Below, one piece after another: positions 18,965 to 27,553 of a stretch of DNA of 41,645 nt (the first letter of the stretch is position 1; each line of letters opens with the position of its first letter). The position numbers were made by a program, and so were the translations under genes. The DNA lies in contig JBFMFH010000008.1 in NCBI GenBank assembly GCA_040752275.1, positions 1 to 41,645 of the forward strand. Reading direction: 5' to 3'. This DNA is from JBFMFH01 sp040752275. Lineage in GTDB: Bacteria > Acidobacteriota > Vicinamibacteria > Vicinamibacterales > JAKQTR01. A model generated the notes under the pieces. That model had not been told where the DNA came from. It ran no database searches and saw nothing but the letters and a program-made list of their open reading frames with translations.

Positions 18965-20278
18965 ATGCAGATGACACGACGGGCCGCCGTCCGGAGCGGG
19001 CTGGCCGGCGCCGCGGGATGGTGGCTGGCCGGACAGAGGACTGCGCGCGCCTGGCCCGCTCCAGCGGCCCCGCGGGCAAAGGCGGTCATTCAGATCTGGA
19101 TGTGGGGCGGACCGAGCCACATCGATACGTTCGACCCCAAGCCCGATGCGGGGTACGACTACAACGGACCGCTCGGGAAGGCGATCCCGACCACCGTCGA
19201 CGGCATCCAGGTCGGTGAACTGCTGCCCATGCTGGCGGCGCAGGCTGGCAAGTACTCGATCATCCGGAGTCTGACGCACGGCATCAACGCCCACGAAACG
19301 GCAGCCTATGCGGTCCAAACCGGTCGCAAACCCGGCAGCCGGCTCGTCTACCCGGGCGCCGGGGCCGTCGTGTCACTGTTCAAGGGCTACGGCGCCGGTT
19401 ACAGTGGCCTGATTCCGCCCTACATCGTGCTCACCCAGCTCCAGGGGCGGTTCTCGGAGGTCGGGTTCCTCGGGCCGCGCTACGCCCCGTTTGCCACCGG
19501 CGGAGACCCGAACCAGTCGCCGTTCGTCGTGCAGGGAGTCGTCTCCCCTGGTGTGTCGGAGCAGCGACAACGTGATCGGCGCGGGTTGCTCCAGGAGCTG
19601 AATACCCTGGCGCGCGCGATGAAGGGCAACCAGGTACTCGACGCGGTGGTGGCAACCGAGGATCAGGCGTACGACCTCATCCTCGGAGAATCCGGCAAGG
19701 TCTTCGACCTCTCCCAGGAGAGCGACGAGACACGCGAGCGGTACGGGCGGAACACGTTCGGGCAATCGTGCCTGGCGGCGCGCCGCCTCGTCGAGCGCGG
19801 CGCGCCCTACATCACGATCAACTACAACGGCTGGGACACGCACAAGCTGCACTTCCAGGCGATGCGCCAGCGGCTGCCCCAGATGGACCGTGGCATGGCC
19901 ACGTTGCTGCAGGACCTCTCCGACCGCGGCCTGCTCGACACCACCATCGTCTGGTGGAGCGGCGAGTTCGGTCGAACGCCGAGGGTACAGTGGGAGCCGC
20001 CATGGAACGGCGGCCGCGGTCACTGGGGTTCGGTCTTCTCGGCGGTCGTCGCCGGCGGCGGGTTCAAGGGCGGCCGCGTCGTCGGCGCGTCGGACGCCCG
20101 AGGAGAGCAGGTTCGCGACCGCCCGGTCGACCCCGGTGATGTGATCGCAAGCATCTACGAGCTGCTCGGGTTCGACCTTGACGCGAAGCTGCCGAACCCC
20201 GAGGGTGCCGACATCAGGCTGGTCGCGCCCGCCACGGAGCGCGGGGCGCTCGGGGGAAGGCTGGGGGAGATCATGTAG
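18965..20278 (+). CDS. DUF1501 (sulfatase-like) protein with Tat signal
   Basis: A 437-residue protein with a twin-arginine N-terminus (TRRAAVRSGLAGAAGWWLAG) followed by a DUF1501 domain of the alkaline-phosphatase/sulfatase fold: IQIWMWGGPSHIDTFDPKPDA (42-62), SLTHGINAHETAAY, ITINYNGWDTHKLHF, TIVWWSGEFGRTPR, GRGHWG. The conserved His/Asp residues of the family are present. A metal-dependent hydrolase fold is expected, but the substrate is unknown. It is the second member of a DUF1549/1553-DUF1501-PPC gene set. Confidence 0.87.
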   Translation: MQMTRRAAVRSGLAGAAGWWLAGQRTARAWPAPAAPRAKAVIQIWMWGGPSHIDTFDPKPDAGYDYNGPLGKAIPTTVDGIQVGELLPMLAAQAGKYSIIRSLTHGINAHETAAYAVQTGRKPGSRLVYPGAGAVVSLFKGYGAGYSGLIPPYIVLTQLQGRFSEVGFLGPRYAPFATGGDPNQSPFVVQGVVSPGVSEQRQRDRRGLLQELNTLARAMKGNQVLDAVVATEDQAYDLILGESGKVFDLSQESDETRERYGRNTFGQSCLAARRLVERGAPYITINYNGWDTHKLHFQAMRQRLPQMDRGMATLLQDLSDRGLLDTTIVWWSGEFGRTPRVQWEPPWNGGRGHWGSVFSAVVAGGGFKGGRVVGASDARGEQVRDRPVDPGDVIASIYELLGFDLDAKLPNPEGADIRLVAPATERGALGGRLGEIM

Positions 20279-20282
20279 AGCC

Positions 20283-20317
20283 GGGATTCGGGATTCGGGA
20301 TTCGGGATTCGGGATTC
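20283..20317. repeat. Tandem heptamer array (GGGATTC)x5
   Basis: Five perfect copies of GGGATTC immediately after the DUF1501 stop codon, followed by a partial sixth. The complementary GAATCCC family occurs at 25631-25693 and a single copy at about 22660-22668. There are no spacers, so it is not CRISPR. Confidence 0.92.
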
Positions 20318-20346
20318 GGGAGGGACCTGGTTCGGGGACTGGCATC

Positions 20347-22653
20347 ATGAAGCACCTTACTGGGACCGTAGCGGCCGTGGTGGCGGCCATCGCGGGCGTG
20401 GCGACGGTGGCTCTTGCGCAGCAGCAACCCCTGGCACCGCGGGTGGCGTTCGTGTACCCGGCTGGCGGCCAGCAGGGCACCACTGTCCGCGTTGTCGTGG
20501 GCGGGCGTTCGATCGTGACTGCCGTCGGGGCAATGGCCTCGGGCGCGGGCCTCGAGTCGGCTGTCGTGGACCGAGACCGGCCCTTGAACCAGCGCGAGAT
20601 CAACGACCTGCGCGAGAAGGCCGAGGCGCTCCAGAAGGAGACCACACCCGAAGCCCGGGCCGAGCTGCGCGAGATCCGCCAGCGGATTGGCGACTCGATT
20701 CAGCGCAATCGCAACCCCACCATTGCCGAGTATGTCACGCTCGAGGTGACCATCGCCGCCGATGCGGAGCCGGGCCCCAGGCACCTGCGCCTTCAGACGC
20801 CGCAGGGCCTCACGAACCCCCTGATCTTCATCGTCGGTCAGCTCCCGGAGTTCGACGAGCCCGTCGTGCGGCCCAGTCCGTCCGGCGCTCCTCAGCGGCC
20901 CGGCCAGCCAGCCGCCCTTCAGCGGCCCGCAGTCCTGCCGCCAGTCGTCACCTTGCCGGTGACGGTGAACGGCCGGCTGGTTCCTGGCGAGGGCGCTCCG
21001 CCCCGGCCTCTGGCGCAGGCCGGGCAGTATCAGCCCGGCGACGTCGATCGGTACCGGTTCCAGGCGACGGCCGGGCAGGACCTGGTCGCCGTGGTCAGCG
21101 CCAGGAACCTGATGCCGTATCTGGCGGATGCCGTGCCAGGCTGGTTCCAGGCCACGCTGGCGCTCTACGACGCCGGAGGACGGGAGGTTGCCTACTGCGA
21201 CGACTTCCGCCTTCAGCCCGACCCTGTCCTGCACTATCGCGTGCCGGCCGATGGCGAGTTCACCCTCGAAGTCCGTGACGCGATCTATCGCGGCCGCGAG
21301 GACTTCGTGTACCGCGTGTCCATCGGCGAACTGCCGTACGTCACCGGCATCTACCCGCTCGGCGGCCCGGCAGGCGCCTCACCAACGGTCGCCGTCACGG
21401 GGTGGAACCTCCCGATCGATCGGCTCGCGGTCGACACCAAGCGGGCCGTGCCCGGTGTGTATCCGGTCTCCGTCCGTGCCGGACGCGTCGAGAGCAACCG
21501 CGTCGCCTTCGCCGTGAACACCCTGCCGGAGGTGCTCGAGGTCGAGATGGGACCGGCCGCCGAGCGCCGTCAGTCCGTCACGCTCCCAATCATCGTGAAC
21601 GGCCGTGTCGACAGGCCTGGCGACTGGGACGAGTTCACCTTCCCCGCGAAGGCCGGGGACACCATCGTCGCCGACGTGCAGGCCAGGCGCCTCGGGTCTC
21701 CGCTCGACTCGGTCCTCGAGTTGACGGGTCCGGCTGGAACGCGCGTCGCGTTCAGCGACGATGTCGAGGACAAGGGCGCGGGGTTGGTGACGCACCACGC
21801 GGACTCGTCGCTGACCGCGGTGCTGCCTGCGGCCGGCACCTACCGGGTTCGGATCAGCGAACGCCAGCAGAAGGGCGGCTCCGAATACGCGTACCGATTG
21901 CGCATCAGCAGGCCGCAGCCCGATTTCGACCTGATGGTGGCACCCTCCAGCCTGAACGTGCCGGCCGGCACGTCGGTGCCGCTGACGGTCGTGGCCGTCC
22001 GGAGGGACGGCTTTGCCGGCGACATCGCGCTGTCGCTGGCGGACGCCCCGCCGGGGTACAGCCTGAGCGGCGCCATGCTCCCCGCCGGGCAGGACCGCGT
22101 GCGCCTGACGCTCAGCGCGCCTCCGCGCCTGCCGGCTCCCCAGGCGGGAAGCGTCCCGATTGGCATCAGGGGGACCGCTGCCATCGAGGGCCGGACCATC
22201 ACGCGGCGGGCCAAGCCGACCGAGGAGATGATGCAAGCGTTCGCCTACACGCATCTCGTCCCGGCAGACAGTCTGCGCGTGTTCACCACGGGGCGCGGCG
22301 GGGCGAGGATGCCGATCCGCGTCCTCAGTGGCATGCCCGTGTCCCTCGGGCCCGGTCGGAGCAGCCGCGTGCGGGTCACCTTGCCGCCCGGGTACCGGAA
22401 CTTCGAGAACATCAGAGTCGAGCTGAGCGATCCGCCCGAGGGAATCGGCATCGGCGACGTCGACCTTCGGCCGGACGGCGCGGAGTTCACGATTCACGCC
22501 GACCCCGCGAAGGCCAAGGCCGGGCTGCGGGGCAACCTGATCGTGGTTGTGTCGGGCGAGCGGGTTCCGCAGGCGAACCGACCGGCCAACCCCAACCGGC
22601 AGCGCATTCCGCTCGGTACGCTGCCGGCCATCCCGTTCGAGATTGTGAAGTAG
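20347..22653 (+). CDS. Exported protein with bacterial pre-peptidase C-terminal (PPC) domains
   Basis: A 768-residue protein with a signal peptide (about 1-25, ending VALAQQ). The sequence then shows a short coiled-coil-like charged segment (INDLREKAEALQKETTPEARAELREIRQRI), and at least two PPC-type beta-sandwiches recognised by GDVDRYRFQATAGQDLVAVVSARN...DSVLELTGPAGTRVAFSDD and GDWDEFTFPAKAGDTIVADVQARRLGS motifs, with HADSSLTAVLPAAGTYRVRISERQQKGG. No protease catalytic domain is present. It follows the DUF1501 gene by 68 bp across the heptamer array; this third gene is typical of planctomycete and acidobacterial clusters. It may bind a polymer or a partner at the cell surface. Confidence 0.78.
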   Translation: MKHLTGTVAAVVAAIAGVATVALAQQQPLAPRVAFVYPAGGQQGTTVRVVVGGRSIVTAVGAMASGAGLESAVVDRDRPLNQREINDLREKAEALQKETTPEARAELREIRQRIGDSIQRNRNPTIAEYVTLEVTIAADAEPGPRHLRLQTPQGLTNPLIFIVGQLPEFDEPVVRPSPSGAPQRPGQPAALQRPAVLPPVVTLPVTVNGRLVPGEGAPPRPLAQAGQYQPGDVDRYRFQATAGQDLVAVVSARNLMPYLADAVPGWFQATLALYDAGGREVAYCDDFRLQPDPVLHYRVPADGEFTLEVRDAIYRGREDFVYRVSIGELPYVTGIYPLGGPAGASPTVAVTGWNLPIDRLAVDTKRAVPGVYPVSVRAGRVESNRVAFAVNTLPEVLEVEMGPAAERRQSVTLPIIVNGRVDRPGDWDEFTFPAKAGDTIVADVQARRLGSPLDSVLELTGPAGTRVAFSDDVEDKGAGLVTHHADSSLTAVLPAAGTYRVRISERQQKGGSEYAYRLRISRPQPDFDLMVAPSSLNVPAGTSVPLTVVAVRRDGFAGDIALSLADAPPGYSLSGAMLPAGQDRVRLTLSAPPRLPAPQAGSVPIGIRGTAAIEGRTITRRAKPTEEMMQAFAYTHLVPADSLRVFTTGRGGARMPIRVLSGMPVSLGPGRSSRVRVTLPPGYRNFENIRVELSDPPEGIGIGDVDLRPDGAEFTIHADPAKAKAGLRGNLIVVVSGERVPQANRPANPNRQRIPLGTLPAIPFEIVK

Positions 22654-22678
22654 GGGGATTGGGGATTCGGGAGCGCGA

Positions 22679-23227
22679 TCAGAGTCTCGTGACCATCACC
22701 CCGGCCTCGCCGAGCAGTTCTGCGACGAGCGGGTCGTTCCTGTAGTCGAAGTGGTACTTGACCGTCCGGATACCCGCCGCGGCGAGGACCTTCGCGCAGT
22801 GGATGCACGGGAAGTGCGATACGTACGCCGTTGAGCCGGCGACACTGACCCCGCGTCTCGCCGCATCGGCAATCGCGTTCTGTTCGGCATGAACCGTGGC
22901 CTGTTCGTGTCCGTTGCGGATGCGCGACCGGTGGGGCGTGCCCGGAAGATAGCCGTTGTAGCCGGCGGCCACGATGCGGTGGCTGTGCTCGCCGCCCGAG
23001 ACGAGGATGCAGCCGACGTGCTGCCGCCCGCACGCCGAGCGGGAGGCGATCAGCAGCGCGGTCGCCATGAAGTACTCGTCCCAGGAGGGCCGGTCGGGGT
23101 GACTCTCGAGTAGACCGGCGATCCGGTCGGCGAGACTGCCGGGGCCGGGCGAGATCGCCGCCGGCGTGCCCCGGCGCGCGCGTGGTGAGATGAGGTGACG
23201 ACGGACGGCCTTTCTCGGTGACGACAC
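22679..23227 (-). CDS. dCMP deaminase-family protein
   Basis: A 182-residue zinc-dependent deaminase of the ComEB/dCMP deaminase type, making dUMP for thymidylate synthesis. The zinc site is complete: HAEQNAI (HAE at about 113-115) and FPCIHCAK (Cys141, Cys144). Other family motifs are SWDEYFMATALLIASRSAC, VGCILV and GYNGYLPG. The start is placed at the GTG 23227 because TATAAT ends six bases upstream and the longer reading frame would run through a dispersed repeat. The first 45 residues (rich in Arg/Pro) are not part of the deaminase fold. Confidence 0.85.
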   Translation of the reverse strand: MSSPRKAVRRHLISPRARRGTPAAISPGPGSLADRIAGLLESHPDRPSWDEYFMATALLIASRSACGRQHVGCILVSGGEHSHRIVAAGYNGYLPGTPHRSRIRNGHEQATVHAEQNAIADAARRGVSVAGSTAYVSHFPCIHCAKVLAAAGIRTVKYHFDYRNDPLVAELLGEAGVMVTRL

Positions 23228-23233
23228 GCGACG

Positions 23234-23239
23234 ATTATA
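23234..23239 (-). promoter_or_regulatory. Putative -10 element of the dCMP deaminase gene
   Basis: A consensus TATAAT on the minus strand, separated by six bases (CGTCGC) from the GTG start. No Shine-Dalgarno sequence fits in that gap, so the transcript is probably leaderless. The -35 region is weak and lies in the CTTCGACTCGC repeat. Confidence 0.55.
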
Positions 23240-23289
23240 GCGGAGCGAGTCGAAGGATCTGTGCTGAGCGAGCCTAGCGAGTCGAAGGG
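23240..23289. repeat. Dispersed CTTCGACTCGC-type repeat at a gene junction
   Basis: On the minus strand the motif CCTTCGACTCGC occurs twice, separated by GCTCGCTCAGCACAGAT. It supplies the last codons and stop of the GH2 gene (encoding RPSTR, then TAG) and continues to the deaminase promoter. A diverged relative is at about 32150-32230. The motif resembles widespread bacterial intergenic repeats built on TTCGAC...GCTCAG. Confidence 0.6.
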
Positions 23290-25559
23290 CGAATCTCGAC
23301 CAACCCCGCGTCAATCACCTGCCCGCCCTTTGTCTGCCGGCACGTGACCGCCACGACGTTGACCCCCTTCCGGATGGCCCGGGCGGCCTCGGACCTCACC
23401 GGCACGATGACGTACCCCGTTGTGTAGCCGCTCATCGAGGCGGCTTCGACGCCGTTGAGGTAGATGGTCGCGTCCTCATCGTGCGCGATCACGAGATGAA
23501 GGCCATCGGCGCTTCCGCTCTCGGACACGAACGATTGCCGGAGCCAGATGGACGGCGTCGTCCATGACGTGCGCCGGGGAACGCCCTCGGTCGAGCCGGC
23601 GCCGAACGGCGCCAGCCCCGTCTGCCACGCCCCATCGTCGAAGTCGGGCGACATCCAGGTGTCCGGTGGCACGTCAGTCGTGAAGCGCCACGTCCTGGGC
23701 TGCAGGTCGGACAGAGGGAGCAGTTGAACGACCGACGGCAGGGCGTCATAGAGCGTCGCGTGGATCTCCTGCAGCTTCGCCGGCGCGATCTTGACGATCT
23801 CGCGGTCGTAGGTCATCAGCCCGTTGACCTCGATTTCGACGTCCGTCGTCTGGGTGTAGATGGCGGCACTGAGCCCGCGGGCCACGAGCAGGCGGAGCTG
23901 GCCGATCTTCTCCCGGTAGGCCTGCTCGAACGCGGGGGCATCCGTGTAGCTGACATACCCCCAGTTCTTCTCGTCCTGCCACGTGTGCCCCGGCGTCGGC
24001 AGGCCGAGGCCGCCGAACTCCCCGAGCACCGCCGCACGGCCCTTCTCGAGTGCCGGCATCGCCGGACCCGGATAGCGATGGATATCGGATACGTGTCCGG
24101 CCCCCGAGTCCCTCCATCCCGAGGCGTTGATGACAAGGCGGGTCGGATCGAGCTTCGCCGTCATGTCGGCAATCTCCCGCGTCCCCGCCGCGTCAGGTTG
24201 GCCCCAGCCCTCGTTGAACGGCACCCACAGGACGATCGACGGGTGGTTGTAGCGCGCCTCGATGATGCGACGCCACTCATCGGCGAAGTTGGCTCGGGCC
24301 TCGGGCGTCGAGTTCCTCCCGCTCGGCATGTCCTGCCAGACGAGCAGGCCCAGCCTGTCCGCCCAGTAGTACCAGCGATCCGGCTCGACCTTGATGTGCT
24401 TGCGGGCGAGGTTCATGCCGAGGCCGCGGGTTGCCGCGATCTCGAACCGGATGGCGTCGTCGCTCGGCGGCGTGTGCAGACCGTCGGGCCAGAAGCCCTG
24501 GTCGAGGAAGCCGTACTGGAACAGCGGTTCGTTGTTGAGCAGCAGGCGCGCCGCGCCGTTGTCCAGGGTCCCGAGCGAGATCTTCCGCAGACCGGCGTAG
24601 CTCCGGACCTCATCGACGCGCGTGTCGCCCTTGAGCAGCGAGATGACGAGGTTGTACAGGAAAGGGTGGGCCGGCGACCAGAGCCGCGGGCGGGGTACCG
24701 TGACGGTCACAGGACCGGCCGCCGGGCCCTCCGCGGTGGCGACCACTTCCCGCTCGGCGGAGGCGGCGACGTGCAGGGTGTAGCCGGACGAGGGTCGGGT
24801 GAGGACGGCCTCGACGGCGAGGGTTCCCGTGTCGGCGTCTGGCACCATCCTGAGACGGCTGATGGCAACGTCCGGAAGCGGCTCGAGCCAGACGGTCTGC
24901 CAGATGCCCGTCGACGGCGTGTACCAGATGCCGCGGGGATTCGCCACCTGCTTCCCGCGGGGCTGGTCGCCCTGGTCTGACGGATCCCAGACGCCGAGGA
25001 CGAGCGTCTGCTTGCCGGCGGGCTTCAGCGCCGATGTGATGTCCCACGCAAACGGATCGTAACCGCCCGTGTGCGTGCCAACGTGCTGCCCGTTGACCCA
25101 GACGGAGGCCTCCCAGTCCACCGCTCCGAACCGAAGCCAGATACGGCGACCCTTCCAGGCGGGCGGGACGTCGAAGGTTCGGCGGTACCAGAGGCGCTGG
25201 TCCTGCGTGATCCTCTGCCCAACGCCCGAGAGAGCCGACTCAATCGGGTAGGGCACGAGGATGTGCCCATCGAACCCGCCACCCGGCTCTGCAGCCGCGC
25301 GCGGGCGCACGGCGTACTCCCACAGTCCGTTCAGGTTTTGCCAGTCGGGACGGACCAGTTGCGGCCTCGGGTACTCGGGCCAGGCATTCGACGGTGACAC
25401 GCTCCTGCCGAAGCGCGTCATCAGCCGGCTGGTCGCCGGCGCCCACGCCGCGCCCGGAGACGATTGCGTTGGCGCTCGTCCGTCAATGGCCGGCAGCGAC
25501 AGCGCCAGACCGAGCCCGATCATCACGGGAACGCGGGCGGGAGAGCGGCGGTGGTTCAC
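23274..25559 (-). CDS. Glycoside hydrolase family 2 protein, secreted
   Basis: A 761-residue GH2 enzyme (beta-galactosidase/glucuronidase/mannosidase superfamily). After a signal peptide come the sugar-binding jelly roll (LNGLWEYAV, RRTFDVP, VWVNGQHVGTHTGGYDPF), the Ig-like domain and the TIM barrel with the acid/base Glu in WVPFNEGWGQ (about 450) and the nucleophile Glu in VLGEFGG (about 514). A C-terminal beta domain (about 610-760) resembles a carbohydrate-binding or discoidin-like sandwich. Substrate specificity cannot be read. The GTG at 25559 is preceded by AAGGAGG at ideal spacing. The extreme C-terminus is encoded by a dispersed repeat. Confidence 0.9.
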   Translation of the reverse strand: MNHRRSPARVPVMIGLGLALSLPAIDGRAPTQSSPGAAWAPATSRLMTRFGRSVSPSNAWPEYPRPQLVRPDWQNLNGLWEYAVRPRAAAEPGGGFDGHILVPYPIESALSGVGQRITQDQRLWYRRTFDVPPAWKGRRIWLRFGAVDWEASVWVNGQHVGTHTGGYDPFAWDITSALKPAGKQTLVLGVWDPSDQGDQPRGKQVANPRGIWYTPSTGIWQTVWLEPLPDVAISRLRMVPDADTGTLAVEAVLTRPSSGYTLHVAASAEREVVATAEGPAAGPVTVTVPRPRLWSPAHPFLYNLVISLLKGDTRVDEVRSYAGLRKISLGTLDNGAARLLLNNEPLFQYGFLDQGFWPDGLHTPPSDDAIRFEIAATRGLGMNLARKHIKVEPDRWYYWADRLGLLVWQDMPSGRNSTPEARANFADEWRRIIEARYNHPSIVLWVPFNEGWGQPDAAGTREIADMTAKLDPTRLVINASGWRDSGAGHVSDIHRYPGPAMPALEKGRAAVLGEFGGLGLPTPGHTWQDEKNWGYVSYTDAPAFEQAYREKIGQLRLLVARGLSAAIYTQTTDVEIEVNGLMTYDREIVKIAPAKLQEIHATLYDALPSVVQLLPLSDLQPRTWRFTTDVPPDTWMSPDFDDGAWQTGLAPFGAGSTEGVPRRTSWTTPSIWLRQSFVSESGSADGLHLVIAHDEDATIYLNGVEAASMSGYTTGYVIVPVRSEAARAIRKGVNVVAVTCRQTKGGQVIDAGLVEIRPSTR

Positions 25560-25622
25560 GAGGCCTCCTTGTGGCGGCCCATTCTGGCACCTGGATGTGC
25601 CTGGAGACAAACGCGTCACCCC

Positions 25623-25735
25623 AAATCCCCCCGAATCCCGTCCCCGAATCCCGTCCCCGAATCCCGAATCCCGGATCCCGAATCCCGGATCCCGCCTTGC
25701 TTCTGTCTTCCGTCTTCTGTCTTCTGTATTCTGTT
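25623..25735. repeat. Compound heptamer tract (GAATCCC then TCTTCTG)
   Basis: The gap between the divergent GH2 and GTPase genes holds interrupted copies of GAATCCC/CCCCGAATCCCGT (about 25631-25693) followed by TCTTCTG-type units (about 25699-25735). These are the complements of the heptamers at 20283 and 8283, so two repeat families meet here. The tract ends 13 bp before the GTPase start codon. Confidence 0.85.
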
Positions 25736-25747
25736 CTCGTCCCGAGC

Positions 25748-26725
25748 ATGCCCGCGAACCTGTCGCCCGAGTATCACCGTGCCGAGCAGCGGTTCAGGAG
25801 CGCAAGGACGCCAGACGAAAGGGTGTCCGCGCTCGAAGAGATGCTCCGGGTCATCCCGAAACACAAGGGCACCGATCACATGCAGGCGGACCTCAAGTCC
25901 CGCCTGGCGAAGCTGCGCAGGGAGTGCGGCAAGAAGGCGGGGAAGGGCGGCTTCAGCTACGTCATCCCCCGTGAGGGAGCCGGCCAGATCGGGCTGGCCG
26001 GACCCCCGAACTCCGGCAAGTCGTCACTGGTTCGGGCGTTGACGCACGCCGCGCCTGCCGTGGGCGACTACCCGTTCACGACCCGCGAGCCTGTGCCCGG
26101 CATGATGCCCTTCGAGGACATTGCCTTCCAGCTGATCGACATGCCCCCGCTCTCGGAGCAGCACGTCGAGCCCTGGGTGTTCGATCTCATCCGCTACGCG
26201 GATCTCATCTGGCTGGTGCTCGATGGTGCCTGCGCGCTCGAAGGCTACGACGAGTCCGTGCGCCTGCTGGACGCGAAGAACATCGGCCTGCATCCCGCGA
26301 GCGTGCCGCCGCGCTACGACCGCGCGGCCGTGCAGAAGAAAGCGATGATCGTCGCCACGGGGCTGGATCGGCCCGGAGTGGCCGGCGAAGTCGCGGCACT
26401 CGAAGAGCTGCTCGAGAGGCGCTGGCGCATCGTTCCGGTGTCCGCCGTCGACGGGCGCGGCCTGGACGAGCTGCGCGCCCTGACCTTCGAGGCCTTCGAC
26501 ATCATTCGCATCTACACCAAGCAGCCCGGCAAGCCGCCCGATCGGAACAAGCCGTTCACCTTGCCCCGGGGTTCGAATGTCGCCGACCTGGCCTCGCGCA
26601 TCCACAACGAACTCGCCGGGTCGATGACCTTCGCGCGGGTGTGGGGACACAGCGCCTTCGAGGGTCAGGCCGTGATGAAGGAACACGTGCTCGGGGAGGG
26701 GGATGTAGTGGAGATACACGAATAA
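25748..26725 (+). CDS. DRG/OBG-type GTPase with TGS domain
   Basis: A 325-residue GTP-binding protein. An N-terminal helical region (about 1-75) precedes the G domain with P-loop GPPNSGKSS (85-93), switch region YPFTTREPVPGM (108-119) and G3 DMPP (131-134). The G4 motif is degenerate (VATGLDRPG instead of NKxD). The C-terminal 60 residues form a TGS domain (KPFTLPRGSNVADLASRIHNELAGSMTFARVWG, GDVVEIHE). DRG-like proteins bind ribosomes or RNA; the bacterial role is unsettled. The ATG at 25748 starts MPANLSPEYHRAE; the longer frame upstream would translate the heptamer tract. Confidence 0.85.
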   Translation: MPANLSPEYHRAEQRFRSARTPDERVSALEEMLRVIPKHKGTDHMQADLKSRLAKLRRECGKKAGKGGFSYVIPREGAGQIGLAGPPNSGKSSLVRALTHAAPAVGDYPFTTREPVPGMMPFEDIAFQLIDMPPLSEQHVEPWVFDLIRYADLIWLVLDGACALEGYDESVRLLDAKNIGLHPASVPPRYDRAAVQKKAMIVATGLDRPGVAGEVAALEELLERRWRIVPVSAVDGRGLDELRALTFEAFDIIRIYTKQPGKPPDRNKPFTLPRGSNVADLASRIHNELAGSMTFARVWGHSAFEGQAVMKEHVLGEGDVVEIHE

Positions 26726-26727
26726 CA

Positions 26728-26747
26728 GGGACCGGGGACCGGGGACC
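26728..26747. repeat. GGGGACC heptamer tract after the GTPase gene
   Basis: Two and a half to three head-to-tail copies of GGGGACC directly after the GTPase stop codon. The same heptamer family occurs at about 30519-30540 (complement), 32119-32137, 34577-34616 and 41490-41512. Confidence 0.75.
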
Positions 26748-26851
26748 AGTTCTGACCATCGGGCGCTGGTGGTTGCCGAACACGGGCGCTGCTCGAGGCG
26801 CTGGGCGGCATTCAGGGCGGGCGTGTGCCATAATCGGCGCGAGGCGACGAC

Positions 26852-27064
26852 ATGGTCGTTCCTGCGAAAGCCCCTGAACCGACGACGGCGGACGCACTGG
26901 AGCGGGCCCGTGCCCGTGTGGAGCGGGCCCGCGCCATCTGTGACGCCGAACCCGACGCGTCCTTCGAGAACATCTGGCACACGCTCATCCTGCTCGAAGA
27001 TTCTCCACTCGACAGACTGAACCGGAGTCTCATCCGTGGACGCACCACCACCCTTCAGCGATAG
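26852..27064 (+). CDS. Small helical protein upstream of a nucleotidyltransferase
   Basis: A 70-residue protein, rich in Ala/Arg/Glu, with a predicted amphipathic helix (DALERARARVERARAICD) and a segment FENIWHTLILLEDSPLDRLNRSLIRG. GAGG lies about eight bases before the ATG and CATAAT stands 17 bases further up. Its 3' end overlaps the next gene by 29 bp, so the pair is translationally linked. It has the size and position of an antitoxin or accessory subunit, but I do not recognise its family. Confidence 0.6.
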   Translation: MVVPAKAPEPTTADALERARARVERARAICDAEPDASFENIWHTLILLEDSPLDRLNRSLIRGRTTTLQR

Positions 27065-27503
27065 AGAGATCGCCTTTCTCGATGCGTTGGTTGCTGAAGG
27101 CGTGGACTTCCTCATCGTCGGCCTGGCCGCTGCAGCGCTCCAGGGGGCACCGGCAGTGACGCAGGACGTTGACCTCTGGTTTCGTGACCTCATGGATCCA
27201 AGATTCTCGAATGCGCTCCGGCGTGCGGGTGCGTCCTACATTCCCCCGGCGGCTTCCACGCCTCCTCTGCTCGCCGGAGCCGGCACCGAGCTCTTCGACG
27301 TGGTGGTGCACATGCACGGGCTCGGCTCCTTCGATGTGGAAGCCGCTCGAGCCATCAGCGTACCGCTCGGTCAGATCGAGGTGCGGGTCTTGCCGCTCGA
27401 GCGGATTATCGTCAGCAAGAGGGCAACTGGGCGGCCCAAGGACCTGTCCATTCTTCCTGCGCTCGAAGACGCCCTGCGGGCGCACAGGCGCCAGGGCTCC
27501 TGA
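27036..27503 (+). CDS. Nucleotidyltransferase-fold protein
   Basis: A 155-residue protein with the minimal nucleotidyltransferase pattern: DFLIVGLAAAALQGAP (24-39, the GG/GS position reads GL) followed by VTQDVDLWFRD (41-51) with the two metal-binding Asp residues, then ELFDVVVHMHGLGSFD with a possible third Asp. The C-terminal part IIVSKRATGRPKDLSILPALEDALR resembles the KD motif of AbiEii/DUF6036-like proteins. The GTG at 27036 is preceded by CGGAG. It overlaps the small upstream gene; such pairs act in toxin-antitoxin or antibiotic-modification systems, but function is unproven. Confidence 0.65.
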   Translation: MDAPPPFSDREIAFLDALVAEGVDFLIVGLAAAALQGAPAVTQDVDLWFRDLMDPRFSNALRRAGASYIPPAASTPPLLAGAGTELFDVVVHMHGLGSFDVEAARAISVPLGQIEVRVLPLERIIVSKRATGRPKDLSILPALEDALRAHRRQGS

Positions 27504-27553
27504 CTGCTCGAGCCGGACCTCCGGACCAACGAATCAGAACTGCTGTCGGCGGA

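Noticed and set aside
20283..25735. CRISPR array in the heptamer tracts
   Set aside because: Units are 7 bp, contiguous and without unique spacers, and there are no cas genes.
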